A DNA stretch of 64,000 nucleotides from positions 199,497 through 263,496 of the forward strand of contig JBEVVR010000035.1 of assembly GCA_040507035.1 (NCBI GenBank), in the 5' to 3' direction. A program made the translations under genes and the position numbers. The stretch comes from Thiodiazotropha sp040507035. Lineage in GTDB: Bacteria; Pseudomonadota; Gammaproteobacteria; Chromatiales; Chromatiaceae. Positions 33,555-41,778 of the stretch are shown here, piece by piece. The notes under the pieces are model-generated. The model saw nothing but the letters and a program-made list of their open reading frames with translations. It did not search any database and was not told where the DNA came from. Position 1 is the stretch's first letter; every line of letters begins with the position of its first letter.

Positions 33555-34628
33555 TCAGTTCATCTTTAGACACCCATGTTCCACGTGGAACATGGTGCAA
33601 TCTCCGGCGTCCGGAATATTTTCAAGATTGCCTCTGTTTAGCGTGGTTATAAAGCTCTGCAATCCTTGACCATAGATGAGTGAAACAATCTTTTCATATC
33701 TCTCACTATCGAGTTCTGAGTGAAGATCATCTACAAGTAGGACTGGAGACTCTCCAGTGCTCAACTGAGTGATTCGCGTCTGTGATAGCAGCATCAACAC
33801 AGCCACAATCTTTGCCTCACCCCTGGAGAACTGATGTTTGACCGAAACCCCATTTTGCAATATTCGAATGTCAGATCGGTGGGGACCGCAACTACTGAAA
33901 CCTCGCTCCTGATCCAGTTTCAGATTTCTCTCCAACGCCTCGGAAAAAGTGAGATTTTCTTTCCAGCCCTTTTTAAGCTCTAAGGTAATCGGCTTAATCA
34001 TGTCCAGACTATCTACCATCTGACTCAGTGATTCGTTCCACTGAGATGTGTAGGCAAGCATTCTCTGATGGATGGCTGAACCCAAGTCAATAATTTGTCC
34101 ATCCCATACCTTGATTTGATCCCTCGATCCCCTCAAAGCATTGTTCCGCTGAAGCAGTGCTTTTTTGTAGTTACGGACTAAATCACCATACCCATGTTCC
34201 ACGTGGAACATTCCCCAGTTGATCATCCTTCTGCGATGTTCGGGTTCTTCTTCAACAACGCGTTGGATGTTTGGAGTGATGATTGTGAGTGGGAGGGCCT
34301 TTGCGAGAAAAGAGAGCTTTTGTAAATTCTCTCCATCTTTTCTGATTGTTATCTGATTGGATCTCTGTTCCAACCCGATCTTGTGTTTTGTATTGTCTGA
34401 AGTTTCCAGTCTTGCAAAGAGGTTCAGCTTATCTGCCTTCTCATTGATCAGGCGACCTCTGGTCTTTTGTCTGAATGATCTGGCTCTGGCGAGTAGATAG
34501 ATGGATTCCAGTATTGAGGTCTTTCCGGCACCATTCTTACCTACAACGATATTTATGTTTCTGTTTGGCGAGAGTTCTGCAAACTTTATGTTTCGCAGAT
34601 TCTCTATTGATAAGTAGTCGATATGCAA
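33555..34628 (-). CDS. recF: DNA replication/repair protein RecF carrying two parS sites
   Basis: 357 residues. Walker A is GKNGAGKTS near residue 30, the signature-like FSRGEAK is near 285, and Walker B is LLVDDLHSELD. It helps load RecA at single-strand gaps through RecO and RecR. Unusually, two parS palindromes lie inside the gene in the same frame. Both encode MFHVEHG: once in mid-protein (near residue 141) and once at the extreme C-terminus, where the protein ends HGCLKMN. The C-terminal copy lies beyond the conserved domain and may be an added tail. Confidence 0.95.
   Translation of the reverse strand: MHIDYLSIENLRNIKFAELSPNRNINIVVGKNGAGKTSILESIYLLARARSFRQKTRGRLINEKADKLNLFARLETSDNTKHKIGLEQRSNQITIRKDGENLQKLSFLAKALPLTIITPNIQRVVEEEPEHRRRMINWGMFHVEHGYGDLVRNYKKALLQRNNALRGSRDQIKVWDGQIIDLGSAIHQRMLAYTSQWNESLSQMVDSLDMIKPITLELKKGWKENLTFSEALERNLKLDQERGFSSCGPHRSDIRILQNGVSVKHQFSRGEAKIVAVLMLLSQTRITQLSTGESPVLLVDDLHSELDSERYEKIVSLIYGQGLQSFITTLNRGNLENIPDAGDCTMFHVEHGCLKMN
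33577..33592. promoter_or_regulatory. parS: parS centromere site 1
   Basis: TGTTCCACGTGGAACA, a perfect 16-bp palindrome (18 bp counting the flanking A and T), equals the chromosomal parS sequence type bound by ParB in Pseudomonas and similar to the Bacillus consensus. It is located in the last codons of recF, about 2.4 kb from the oriC candidate. Confidence 0.93.
34195..34210. promoter_or_regulatory. parS: parS centromere site 2
   Basis: Second exact copy of TGTTCCACGTGGAACA, again flanked by A and T, inside recF and 618 bases from site 1. The encoded residues are again MFHVEHG. Clustered parS sites near the origin are the loading points for ParB; parA and parB lie at 48352-50050. Confidence 0.93.
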
Positions 34629-34660
34629 GGTGTTCTTGTATTAATTCCACTTTATGTCAG

Positions 34661-35761
34661 CTATATCCTCATCGGCATGACGACATATCTGCTTTCACTG
34701 TTGTCCTTGCCATATATCAACGCACTGCTGTTTGTGTCTTTTAGCTCGATTATGATCGATTCCTCACCGATTGCATTGATCGCATCGAGTAGATATCCCA
34801 CGTTGAAGCCGATCTTCAGTTCATCTCCACTGTATTTTACCTCGAGCTCCTCTTCTGATTCCTCCTGCTCTGGATTGTGTGCCTGCAGTTGCAGTAGATT
34901 CTCTCTCAAGTCGAAGCGTATACCTCTATATTTCTCATTTGAGAGGATCGATGCACGGGTCAATGACTGACGTAGATTTGACTTGTCTGCTTCTACTTCC
35001 TTGTCTGATCCGGTAGGCATCACTCTTTGATATTCTGGAAATCGTCCATCGATCAGTTTGGATGTAAAGACCGCTTTTTCCAACAGCACCCGAATGTAGT
35101 TGTTGCTCATCTCTATTTTGATTTCGTCTTCCTTATCGGTGAGTAGACGACCCAGCTCTATAACTGCTTTTCTTGGAAGAATCAGTTGCTGGTTGATATT
35201 CTCAGGTACCGAGTTTTTAGTCTGGCTCATTGCCAGCCTATGTCCATCGGTTGCGACTGTACGAAGATCCCCCTTGTTTATTTCCAATAGCATACCGTTG
35301 AGGTAGTACCTGACATCTTGCTGTGCCATGGCGAATTGCGTCTTCTCGATTAGCCTTTTCAGTGTCGACTCCTGTATCGACATGACACTGTTACTGGGTG
35401 TTGGCTCGATCACCGGATAGTCCCGAGCCGGCAGCAGACTCAGTGTGAAACGACTTCTTCCCGATTGAAGTTTTACCTTGTCCTCACTGACGTCGAGTGT
35501 AATCGGTGCTGTCTCTGGCAAGGCTTTGCAGATGTCGAGGAGTTTTCTTGCGGGTATGGTGAAATCGGCTTCGCCATCGCAATCCGCCTTGGCTTCGGTT
35601 TTTAACTCGACTTCAAGATCTGTGGCGGTGAGTTGAATGATTCCGTTTCCCGCATTGACTAAAATATTTGCCAGAATGGGTAAGGTCTGACGTCTCTCAA
35701 CTACGCCTGAAATCTTCTGTAAGGGTTCCAGCAGGTTTTCCCTATCTGTGTTTATCTTCAT
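34661..35761 (-). CDS. dnaN: DNA polymerase III beta sliding clamp
   Basis: 366 residues, the E. coli length. Recognised from the N-terminal LLEPLQKISGVVERRQTLPILANIL, the DGHRLAMS segment and the C-terminal YVVMPMRI hydrophobic-pocket tail. It forms the ring-shaped dimer that tethers polymerases to DNA. It lies between recF (32-base gap) and the oriC candidate; a near-consensus DnaA box sits just ahead of its start codon. Confidence 0.98.
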   Translation of the reverse strand: MKINTDRENLLEPLQKISGVVERRQTLPILANILVNAGNGIIQLTATDLEVELKTEAKADCDGEADFTIPARKLLDICKALPETAPITLDVSEDKVKLQSGRSRFTLSLLPARDYPVIEPTPSNSVMSIQESTLKRLIEKTQFAMAQQDVRYYLNGMLLEINKGDLRTVATDGHRLAMSQTKNSVPENINQQLILPRKAVIELGRLLTDKEDEIKIEMSNNYIRVLLEKAVFTSKLIDGRFPEYQRVMPTGSDKEVEADKSNLRQSLTRASILSNEKYRGIRFDLRENLLQLQAHNPEQEESEEELEVKYSGDELKIGFNVGYLLDAINAIGEESIIIELKDTNSSALIYGKDNSESRYVVMPMRI

Positions 35762-35988
35762 CTTTATCCACTCAGCCTTTAATTATTTCTTTTGAAGAAA
35801 GTAACTCTGTTATTGTTATTAAGCCTGTCTATATTTAGGAGCAAATCATTTATCTTCATGTTTTACAAAGGTTTTTTTCGTTTTTCTCTTGTTATTACAG
35901 CCGCTTATATCCTGCCGGTTTTCTGTTGATGAAATGTGGATAGTCCGGCTTTTCAATATTACCTGATTTTCTCAACAATTTATCCACA
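35762..35988. other. oriC: Candidate chromosomal replication origin (oriC)
   Basis: A strongly AT-rich gap between dnaN and dnaA. DnaA boxes: TTATCCACA at 35980-35988 (perfect), TGTGGATAG at 35935-35943 (one mismatch, opposite orientation) and TTATCCACT at 35764-35772 (one mismatch). T- and A-rich tracts between about 35820 and 35900 could serve as the unwinding element. The alternative gap upstream of dnaA (37324-37591) has no good DnaA box. The number of boxes is low for an origin, so the call is moderately confident. Confidence 0.65.
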
Positions 35989-37323
35989 TTAACTGCTGAG
36001 TGTTCTCAACAGATTGGAATAGTCCTCTGATATGCGAGGATCGCTTTCACGAAGCTCCTTTACCTTTCTGTTGGCATGTATCACCGTGGTGTGGTCTCTG
36101 CCACCGAAGGCGTTGCCGATCTCTGGCAGACTATGGTTGGTCAACTCTTTTGCCAGTGTCATGGCGATCTGTCTCGGTCTGGCGATGGAACGGCTGCGCT
36201 TGGACGAGATTAGATCGGAAGTGCGTATTTGAAAATACTCGGCAACTGTCTTCTGGATGTTCTCAATGGTGATCTGTTTATCGTGGGCAGCGAGCATGTC
36301 ACGCAGTGCGTTCTTGGCAAAATCGAGATTGATTTCGCGGCCGGTGAAGGTGGCATTGGCGATGACACGGCGCAATGCTCCCTCCAGTTCACGGATGTTT
36401 GAGCGTATCCTTTTACCCATGAAAAAGGCGACTTCGTTGGGAAGTTCCACGTTGAGCTGGAGCGCCTTGCTCTGCAATATTGCCACCCTTGTCTCCAGAT
36501 CCGGAGGTTCGATGGCGACAGTCAAACCCCAACCGAAACGCGATTTGAGACGCTCTTCCAGTCCGCTGACCTCTTTGGGAAAGCGATCACTGGAGAGGAT
36601 GATCTGCTGTTGAGATTCAAACAGGGCATTGAAGGTGTGAAAAAACTCTTCCTGTGAGCGTTCTTTACCCGCAAAAAACTGGATATCGTCGATGAGCAGG
36701 GCATTTACCGAGCGATAGCGCTTTTTGAACTGCTCAATGGTATTGTGCTGCAGCGCCTTTACCATTTCGGCGACAAAACGTTCCGAGTGGAGATACACCA
36801 CCCGAGCATGGGGATTTGTCTTCAACATCATGTTGCCGACGGCGTGCATGAGATGGGTCTTTCCCAGGCCGACGCCGCCATAGATAAAGAGTGGGTTGTA
36901 GGCCTTGCCGGGGTTTGCACCTATCTGCATGGAAGCCGCCCGAGCGATTTGATTGGATTTGCCCTCGACAAAGGTATCAAAGATAAAACTGGGATTGAGA
37001 TTACTCTCGATGGATTCAGCTTTGTCCTTTTTTCTAGCTACCTTATCGGCCAAGGTTTTCTGTTCCGTTATTGGCATGGGTCGCTTCTTGGTACCGATCT
37101 CGACCTCAACGGTAGGTGGATTGCCGTTGCAGACACTATTGAGATGGTCCTGAATCGTATCCAGATAGTGATTGCGCACCCAATCCAAGACGAATCGGTT
37201 AGGTGCCAGAAGTTTCAGATTGTCTTGATCTTCAACGATATGTAGTGGGCGAATCCAGGTGTTGAACTGTTGTGGTGATAACACCTGTTCAAGATGTTCG
37301 GTACATCTTTGCCAAAGGTCCAA
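35989..37323 (-). CDS. dnaA: Chromosomal replication initiator DnaA
   Basis: 444 residues. N-terminal domain I (LWQRCTEHLEQVLSPQQFNTWI), AAA+ domain with Walker A GGVGLGKTHL and Walker B LLIDDIQFF, and the domain IV helix-turn-helix ending in the DnaA signature GGRDHTTVIHA. Starts at ATG 37323. A good sigma-70 promoter lies upstream on the minus strand: TTGATC (37475-37470), 16-base spacer, TATAGA (37453-37448). Confidence 0.98.
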   Translation of the reverse strand: MDLWQRCTEHLEQVLSPQQFNTWIRPLHIVEDQDNLKLLAPNRFVLDWVRNHYLDTIQDHLNSVCNGNPPTVEVEIGTKKRPMPITEQKTLADKVARKKDKAESIESNLNPSFIFDTFVEGKSNQIARAASMQIGANPGKAYNPLFIYGGVGLGKTHLMHAVGNMMLKTNPHARVVYLHSERFVAEMVKALQHNTIEQFKKRYRSVNALLIDDIQFFAGKERSQEEFFHTFNALFESQQQIILSSDRFPKEVSGLEERLKSRFGWGLTVAIEPPDLETRVAILQSKALQLNVELPNEVAFFMGKRIRSNIRELEGALRRVIANATFTGREINLDFAKNALRDMLAAHDKQITIENIQKTVAEYFQIRTSDLISSKRSRSIARPRQIAMTLAKELTNHSLPEIGNAFGGRDHTTVIHANRKVKELRESDPRISEDYSNLLRTLSS

Positions 37324-37447
37324 GATCTCTCTCCAGCAGCGTTGGATGAGTTGAAATATCGTGTTTGATTACCAGCCGACCGGCATTGAGGCGCCTTCTG
37401 GGCATCCCGTTTGGAACTGTCAAGTCTACCTCCGGTCGGAGCAGTTA

Positions 37448-37527
37448 TCTATAGGCGATTGGTAATAGAGATCAACTTTTTTTCCTGTGATTCTCTATTG
37501 ACAGGAGTGGGTGTTTAGGACTAGGCT
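37448..37527. promoter_or_regulatory. Divergent dnaA and rpmH promoters
   Basis: Leftward, TTGATC at 37475-37470 and TATAGA at 37453-37448 (16-base spacer) serve dnaA. Rightward, a consensus TTGACA at 37498-37503 with TAGGCT at 37522-37527 (18-base spacer) serves rpmH-rnpA. The two minus-35 boxes are only 22 bases apart, so the promoters may compete for polymerase. Confidence 0.75.
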
Positions 37528-37591
37528 ACGCGTCTTTTTTTCGACCATAAATTATTTTTCGATTTATTGGCGGATCTACCGGTATAGAGCT

Positions 37592-37726
37592 ATGAAAAGA
37601 ACCTTTCAACCCAGCAATTTAAAGAGGGCGCGTACCCACGGTTTTCGCGCGCGTATGGCAACCCGAAACGGTCGCAAAGTGCTGAAGGCACGTCGCGCCA
37701 AGGGTCGTTCCCGTCTGGCACTCTGA
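37592..37726 (+). CDS. rpmH: 50S ribosomal protein L34
   Basis: 44 residues from the ATG at 37592. The sequence MKRTFQPSNLKRARTHGFRARM and the C-terminal KVLKARRAKGRSRL are diagnostic for L34. The frame is open to 37511, but everything before MKRTFQP is non-homologous leader. First gene of the rpmH-rnpA-yidD-yidC-mnmE run. Confidence 0.97.
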   Translation: MKRTFQPSNLKRARTHGFRARMATRNGRKVLKARRAKGRSRLAL

Positions 37727-37741
37727 TTATATATACGCTCC

Positions 37742-38107
37742 TTGGCAACACCAGAAGGGACCTTTTCCCGTCGTTGCAGACTGATAAAGCCCGACGACTA
37801 TCGTCGGGTTTTTAGTGATGGTAAGCGTGTTTCCGACAAGTTGTTTCTGGTGCTGGGCAAACCTAACCAGCTCGGTTATGGGCGACTCGGGTTGGCTGTA
37901 TCGAAGAAGAGTTGTCGTGGTGCCGTGGATAGAAACCGGATCAAACGTTTGATTCGTGAGAGTTTCAGAATCAACCAGACACTTCTCGCCGGACTCGATC
38001 TGGTAGTTGTCTCTAGACATGGCGCCGTAAATGCCGAGAATAGGCAGTGTTTGAAATCCCTTGGTCAACATTGGCGAAAGATGGTGGAACTATGCGCCAC
38101 ATCATGA
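37742..38107 (+). CDS. rnpA: Ribonuclease P protein component
   Basis: 121 residues from a TTG, the only plausible start in frame after the rpmH stop; no clear ribosome site precedes it. The RNP signature is LAVSKKSCRGAVDRNRIKRLIRESFR. It binds the catalytic RNA and helps mature tRNA 5' ends. It lies 15 bases after rpmH and overlaps the start of yidD by 16 bases. Confidence 0.95.
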   Translation: MATPEGTFSRRCRLIKPDDYRRVFSDGKRVSDKLFLVLGKPNQLGYGRLGLAVSKKSCRGAVDRNRIKRLIRESFRINQTLLAGLDLVVVSRHGAVNAENRQCLKSLGQHWRKMVELCATS

Positions 38108-38328
38108 TCTTCCTGGTCAAGCTCTACCAGACGATCCTTAGTCCGTTTGTTGGGCAACATTGCCGTTTCTACCCAAGCTGCTCCGCCTACACATTGGAGG
38201 CCTTGGAAAAGCACGGTGCGATGTATGGCCTATGGCTCTCGATAAAACGTGTCTCCCGTTGCCACCCCTGGCACGAAGGCGGAGTAGACCCGGTCCCTGA
38301 ACCCGGAAAAAAGCAGTTACATGGATAA
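38092..38328 (+). CDS. yidD: Membrane protein insertion efficiency factor
   Basis: 78 residues from the ATG at 38092 with GGTGG six bases upstream; an earlier in-frame ATG at 38047 is inside rnpA and adds unconserved residues. Core motif: YQTILSPFVGQHCRFYPSCSAYTLEALEKHG, then SIKRVSRCHPWHEGGVDPVP. It assists YidC-dependent insertion. Overlaps the end of rnpA and the beginning of yidC (eight bases). Confidence 0.95.
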   Translation: MRHIMIFLVKLYQTILSPFVGQHCRFYPSCSAYTLEALEKHGAMYGLWLSIKRVSRCHPWHEGGVDPVPEPGKKQLHG

Positions 38329-39985
38329 TCTACGACTCATCCTATTCTTCACTCTCGCCTTTGTTGGTCTGTTGCTCTATCAGGCCTGGCAGCAGGACTA
38401 TGGTCCGCAGAGCCAGACACAGACAGAAACGAAAACATCGGACTCCCCCGGCCCTGAGCTCGCACAGGATTCTGCATCTGTGCCCTCAGTGGAGGTAAAA
38501 GCGGAGCTCCCAGCAGCTGTGGCTTCAGATTCCCCATCCACCGGCAAAACAACGCAAGCCGCTGTTGTTAAGGTTGAAACAGACCTGCTGAAACTGGAAA
38601 TATCGACCCAAGGTGGCACTGTGCAAAAGGCCTTGCTGCTCGATTATCCCGTCTCTCTTGATCATCCGGATGTTAAGGTCGAGCTGCTCACGCCACGAGA
38701 GCCAGATATCTATATCGCCCAATCGGGTCTGATCGGAACGGAAAAGGGAAAGGCTCCCAGCCACGAGTCGATCTATGAGGCGAAACAGGGCAGCTATAAA
38801 ATGGCTGATGACAGCGATGAGTTGGTTGTTCCGCTGACCTGGTCGAGCGGCGATGGTGTGGAGATCACCAAAGAGTTTGTCTTCCGCCGCGGCAGTTATG
38901 TGGCTGACGTTCGCTATTTGGTCAACAATCAGTCTGCACAAGATTGGGCGGCAAGGGACTATGGTCAGCTGCAACGCATGGAGCCAAGCAGCGATTCCAA
39001 CGGCTTTACCACCTACACCTATACTGGCGGCGTCTACTATACCCCGCAGGAAAAGTATGAAAAGGTCGACTTCGACGAGATGGCGAAGAAAAAGCTCAAC
39101 GTGGAGTCCGACCAGGGCTGGCTGGCGATGATCGAGCACTATTTCCTCAGCGCCTGGATACCGCCCAAAGACCAGGTTGAACACTTCTATACCAACGCCC
39201 TTTCCGGTGGTAAGTACCTGATCGGCAGCTACTCACCCACGGTAACCGTCGCTGGCGGGGAGACAAAGAGCCTGAGCCGACAACTCTATATCGGTCCGAA
39301 ACTGCAAGACCAGTTGGAGGTGATTGCCGAGGGTCTCGAACTGACCGTCGATTATGGTTGGTTGACGGTTATCGCCAAACCGATCTTCTGGCTGTTGAAG
39401 ACCATTCACAACTGGGTCGGTAACTGGGGCTGGTCGATAATCATCCTCACCCTGCTGATCAAGGCGGCGTTTTACAAGCTCTCCGAGACCAGCTACAAAT
39501 CGATGGCGAACATGCGCAAGTTTACCCCGCGGATCCAGGCGATCAAAGATCGCTATGGTGATGACAAGCAACGCATTCAAGCCGCCATGATGGAGCTCTA
39601 TAAGAAAGAGAAGATCAATCCCTTGGGCGGTTGTCTGCCGATACTGGTGCAGATACCGGTCTTCATCGCCCTCTACTGGGTATTGTTGGAGAGCGTGGAG
39701 CTGCGCCAGGCCCCATGGGTACTCTGGATCGACAGCTTGTCGGAGAAGGATCCCTACTTTATTCTGCCGCTGATCATGGGTGTCTCCATGTTCGTGCAGC
39801 AAAAGCTCAATCCGGCGCCACCCGATCCGATGCAGGCAAAGATCATGATGACACTGCCCTTCGTCTTTACCATCTTCTTTGCCTTCTTCCCGGCGGGATT
39901 GGTGCTCTATTGGGTGGTCAACAACCTGATTTCGATCGCTCAACAGTGGTATATCACGCGCAAGATCGAACAAGCGGCGAGCTGA
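38321..39985 (+). CDS. yidC: Membrane protein insertase YidC
   Basis: 554 residues (548 in E. coli). N-terminal transmembrane anchor (LRLILFFTLAFVGLLLYQAWQ), a Ser/Glu/Thr-rich linker, the large periplasmic beta-sandwich domain up to about residue 330, then the five-helix insertase core beginning near PIFWLLKTIHNWVGNWGWSIIILTLLIK. The conserved core includes PLGGCLPILVQIPVFIALYWVL. It inserts inner-membrane proteins with or without SecYEG, including AtpE and other respiratory subunits encoded nearby. Confidence 0.97.
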   Translation: MDNLRLILFFTLAFVGLLLYQAWQQDYGPQSQTQTETKTSDSPGPELAQDSASVPSVEVKAELPAAVASDSPSTGKTTQAAVVKVETDLLKLEISTQGGTVQKALLLDYPVSLDHPDVKVELLTPREPDIYIAQSGLIGTEKGKAPSHESIYEAKQGSYKMADDSDELVVPLTWSSGDGVEITKEFVFRRGSYVADVRYLVNNQSAQDWAARDYGQLQRMEPSSDSNGFTTYTYTGGVYYTPQEKYEKVDFDEMAKKKLNVESDQGWLAMIEHYFLSAWIPPKDQVEHFYTNALSGGKYLIGSYSPTVTVAGGETKSLSRQLYIGPKLQDQLEVIAEGLELTVDYGWLTVIAKPIFWLLKTIHNWVGNWGWSIIILTLLIKAAFYKLSETSYKSMANMRKFTPRIQAIKDRYGDDKQRIQAAMMELYKKEKINPLGGCLPILVQIPVFIALYWVLLESVELRQAPWVLWIDSLSEKDPYFILPLIMGVSMFVQQKLNPAPPDPMQAKIMMTLPFVFTIFFAFFPAGLVLYWVVNNLISIAQQWYITRKIEQAAS

Positions 39986-40001
39986 CGCCGACAGCTTGAC
40001 C

Positions 40002-41348
40002 ATGCAGCCGGTCGATACCATCGCGGCTGTGGCGACACCCCCGGGTCGAGGGAGTGTGGGTATAGTTCGCATCAGTGGACCCATGGCCGCCACCATCGCC
40101 GAGGCGCTATTGGGCACGCGGCCACCGCCGAGAGAGGCATGCTTTAAGCCCTTCCTCGATGCAAACGGCACTGTCATCGATAAGGGTTTGGCGATCTATT
40201 TCCCCCAACCCCACTCTTTCACCGGTGAAGATGTACTGGAGCTGCAAGGCCATGGTGGACCGGTGGTGATGGATCTGTTGCTGCAGGCGACACGACAACT
40301 TGGAGCTCGTCTGGCCCGGCCCGGAGAGTTCAGCGAACGTGCCTTCCTCAATGGCAAAATCGATCTGGTGCAGGCCGAAGCGATAGCCGATCTTATCGAT
40401 GCGGAGAGCCAGGCCGCTGTCCGCTCCGCCACCCGCACCCTCCAGGGGGCCTTTTCACAGCGTATAAACCGACTTGTGGAGGCGCTGATCGAACTCCGCC
40501 TCTATGTAGAATCGGCGATCGACTTTCCGGAAGAAGAGATCGATTTTCTCGATAGCGATAATGTAAGTGAACGCTTACACACCATAATGGCCGCAATCGA
40601 GTCGACTCATCAATCAGCACATACGGGAAGACTCTTGAGAGACGGTTTGACCCTGGTCATTGCGGGACGCCCCAACGCGGGTAAATCGAGTCTTCTCAAT
40701 GCCCTCGCCGGTGCCGAATCGGCGATCGTCACCGAGATTCCCGGGACCACCAGGGATCTGCTTCGCGAGCGTATCACCATTGAGGGTATGCCTATCCATA
40801 TCATCGATACGGCAGGTCTGCATGAGAGCCAGGATCCTGTGGAAATCGAAGGCATTCGCCGGGCTAAGCAGGAGATTGAACAGGCAGACCGGGTGCTTTG
40901 GGTTTTTGATGACAATACGGACCCCCGCCATCTTGCTCTCGACAGTGATCTGCTGCCACCCGGGGTGCCGGTTACCCTGGTGCGTAATAAGATCGATATC
41001 GCAGGTAAATCCCCGGCGATCTCCGAGGACGAGTCGGGGATTGAGATAGCCCTCTCGGCTAAACAGAGTGAAGGTATAGATCTGCTGAGGACCCATCTCA
41101 AGGAGTCAGCGGGTTTGCAGCATTTGGCCGAAGGGGATTTTATCGCCCGGCGTCGTCACCTCGATGCCCTGCAGCGGGCCCGGAAGCATCTGCTCGAAGC
41201 AGAGAATAGTCTGCATCGGGATCGCGCCGGTGAATTGTTGGCCGAAGATCTGCGCCTTGCCCAGCAATCCCTATCGGAGATCACGGGGGAATTCAGCGCG
41301 GATGATCTTTTGGGGCGAATCTTCAGTAGCTTCTGCATAGGTAAATAG
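40002..41348 (+). CDS. mnmE: tRNA modification GTPase MnmE
   Basis: 448 residues from the ATG at 40002. Contains the formyl-THF-binding N-domain (DTIAAVATPPGRGSVGIVRISG), a G domain with GRPNAGKSSLLN and DTAGLHES, and the C-terminal CIGK with the catalytic Cys. With MnmG it forms the 5-carboxymethylaminomethyl uridine modification at tRNA position 34; mnmG is at 45720, separated here by the moxR operon. A TTG two codons earlier is open. Confidence 0.97.
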   Translation: MQPVDTIAAVATPPGRGSVGIVRISGPMAATIAEALLGTRPPPREACFKPFLDANGTVIDKGLAIYFPQPHSFTGEDVLELQGHGGPVVMDLLLQATRQLGARLARPGEFSERAFLNGKIDLVQAEAIADLIDAESQAAVRSATRTLQGAFSQRINRLVEALIELRLYVESAIDFPEEEIDFLDSDNVSERLHTIMAAIESTHQSAHTGRLLRDGLTLVIAGRPNAGKSSLLNALAGAESAIVTEIPGTTRDLLRERITIEGMPIHIIDTAGLHESQDPVEIEGIRRAKQEIEQADRVLWVFDDNTDPRHLALDSDLLPPGVPVTLVRNKIDIAGKSPAISEDESGIEIALSAKQSEGIDLLRTHLKESAGLQHLAEGDFIARRRHLDALQRARKHLLEAENSLHRDRAGELLAEDLRLAQQSLSEITGEFSADDLLGRIFSSFCIGK

Positions 41349-41538
41349 TTTGACGGAGATACTGATACTTCCAAATTAGAGATCATTCTCTCGGCATTCA
41401 TTTGCATCTATTCGTATAGATAGGTGTTATTGGCGGCTGAATTATTCAGCGATTTTCTTGATCGAGCACATTGTAGACGTGGCAAATGCAGTGCTAATTG
41501 TGGTGCAATAGGTTGACTATCAGAAGAGGAGTGAAATC

Positions 41539-41775
41539 ATGCTGGGCGAACCCCATGATCTACTACACGAATTTCCGGAATATGCAGAAAAGATTGCCGA
41601 GCTGCGGGCAAGCAATGATGTCTTTCACAACCTGATGGACGAGTACGACTGGCTTGATGCGCATATTCGCAATCTAGAGGAGTTGCATAATCCGGTTTCG
41701 GATTTTCACATGGAGGAGATGAAAAAGCGGCGCGTCTTATTGAAAGACAGGCTGTATGCGATTTTGCATGGTTGA
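41539..41775 (+). CDS. YdcH-family (DUF465) small helical protein
   Basis: 78 residues, all-helical and coiled-coil-like, starting LGEPHDLLHEFPEYAEKI, the DUF465/YdcH pattern, with basic KKRRVLLKDRLYAIL at the C-terminus. GAGGAG lies about six bases upstream. Function unknown; these proteins are widespread in proteobacteria. Convergent with the transglutaminase gene, four bases away. The 190-base gap after mnmE contains a small hairpin, ATCTAT-TCGT-ATAGAT, and no gene. Confidence 0.85.
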   Translation: MLGEPHDLLHEFPEYAEKIAELRASNDVFHNLMDEYDWLDAHIRNLEELHNPVSDFHMEEMKKRRVLLKDRLYAILHG

Positions 41776-41778
41776 GTC

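Noticed and set aside
37324..37591. dnaA-rpmH gap as oriC
   Set aside because: No DnaA box with fewer than two mismatches; the gap is accounted for by the two divergent promoters.
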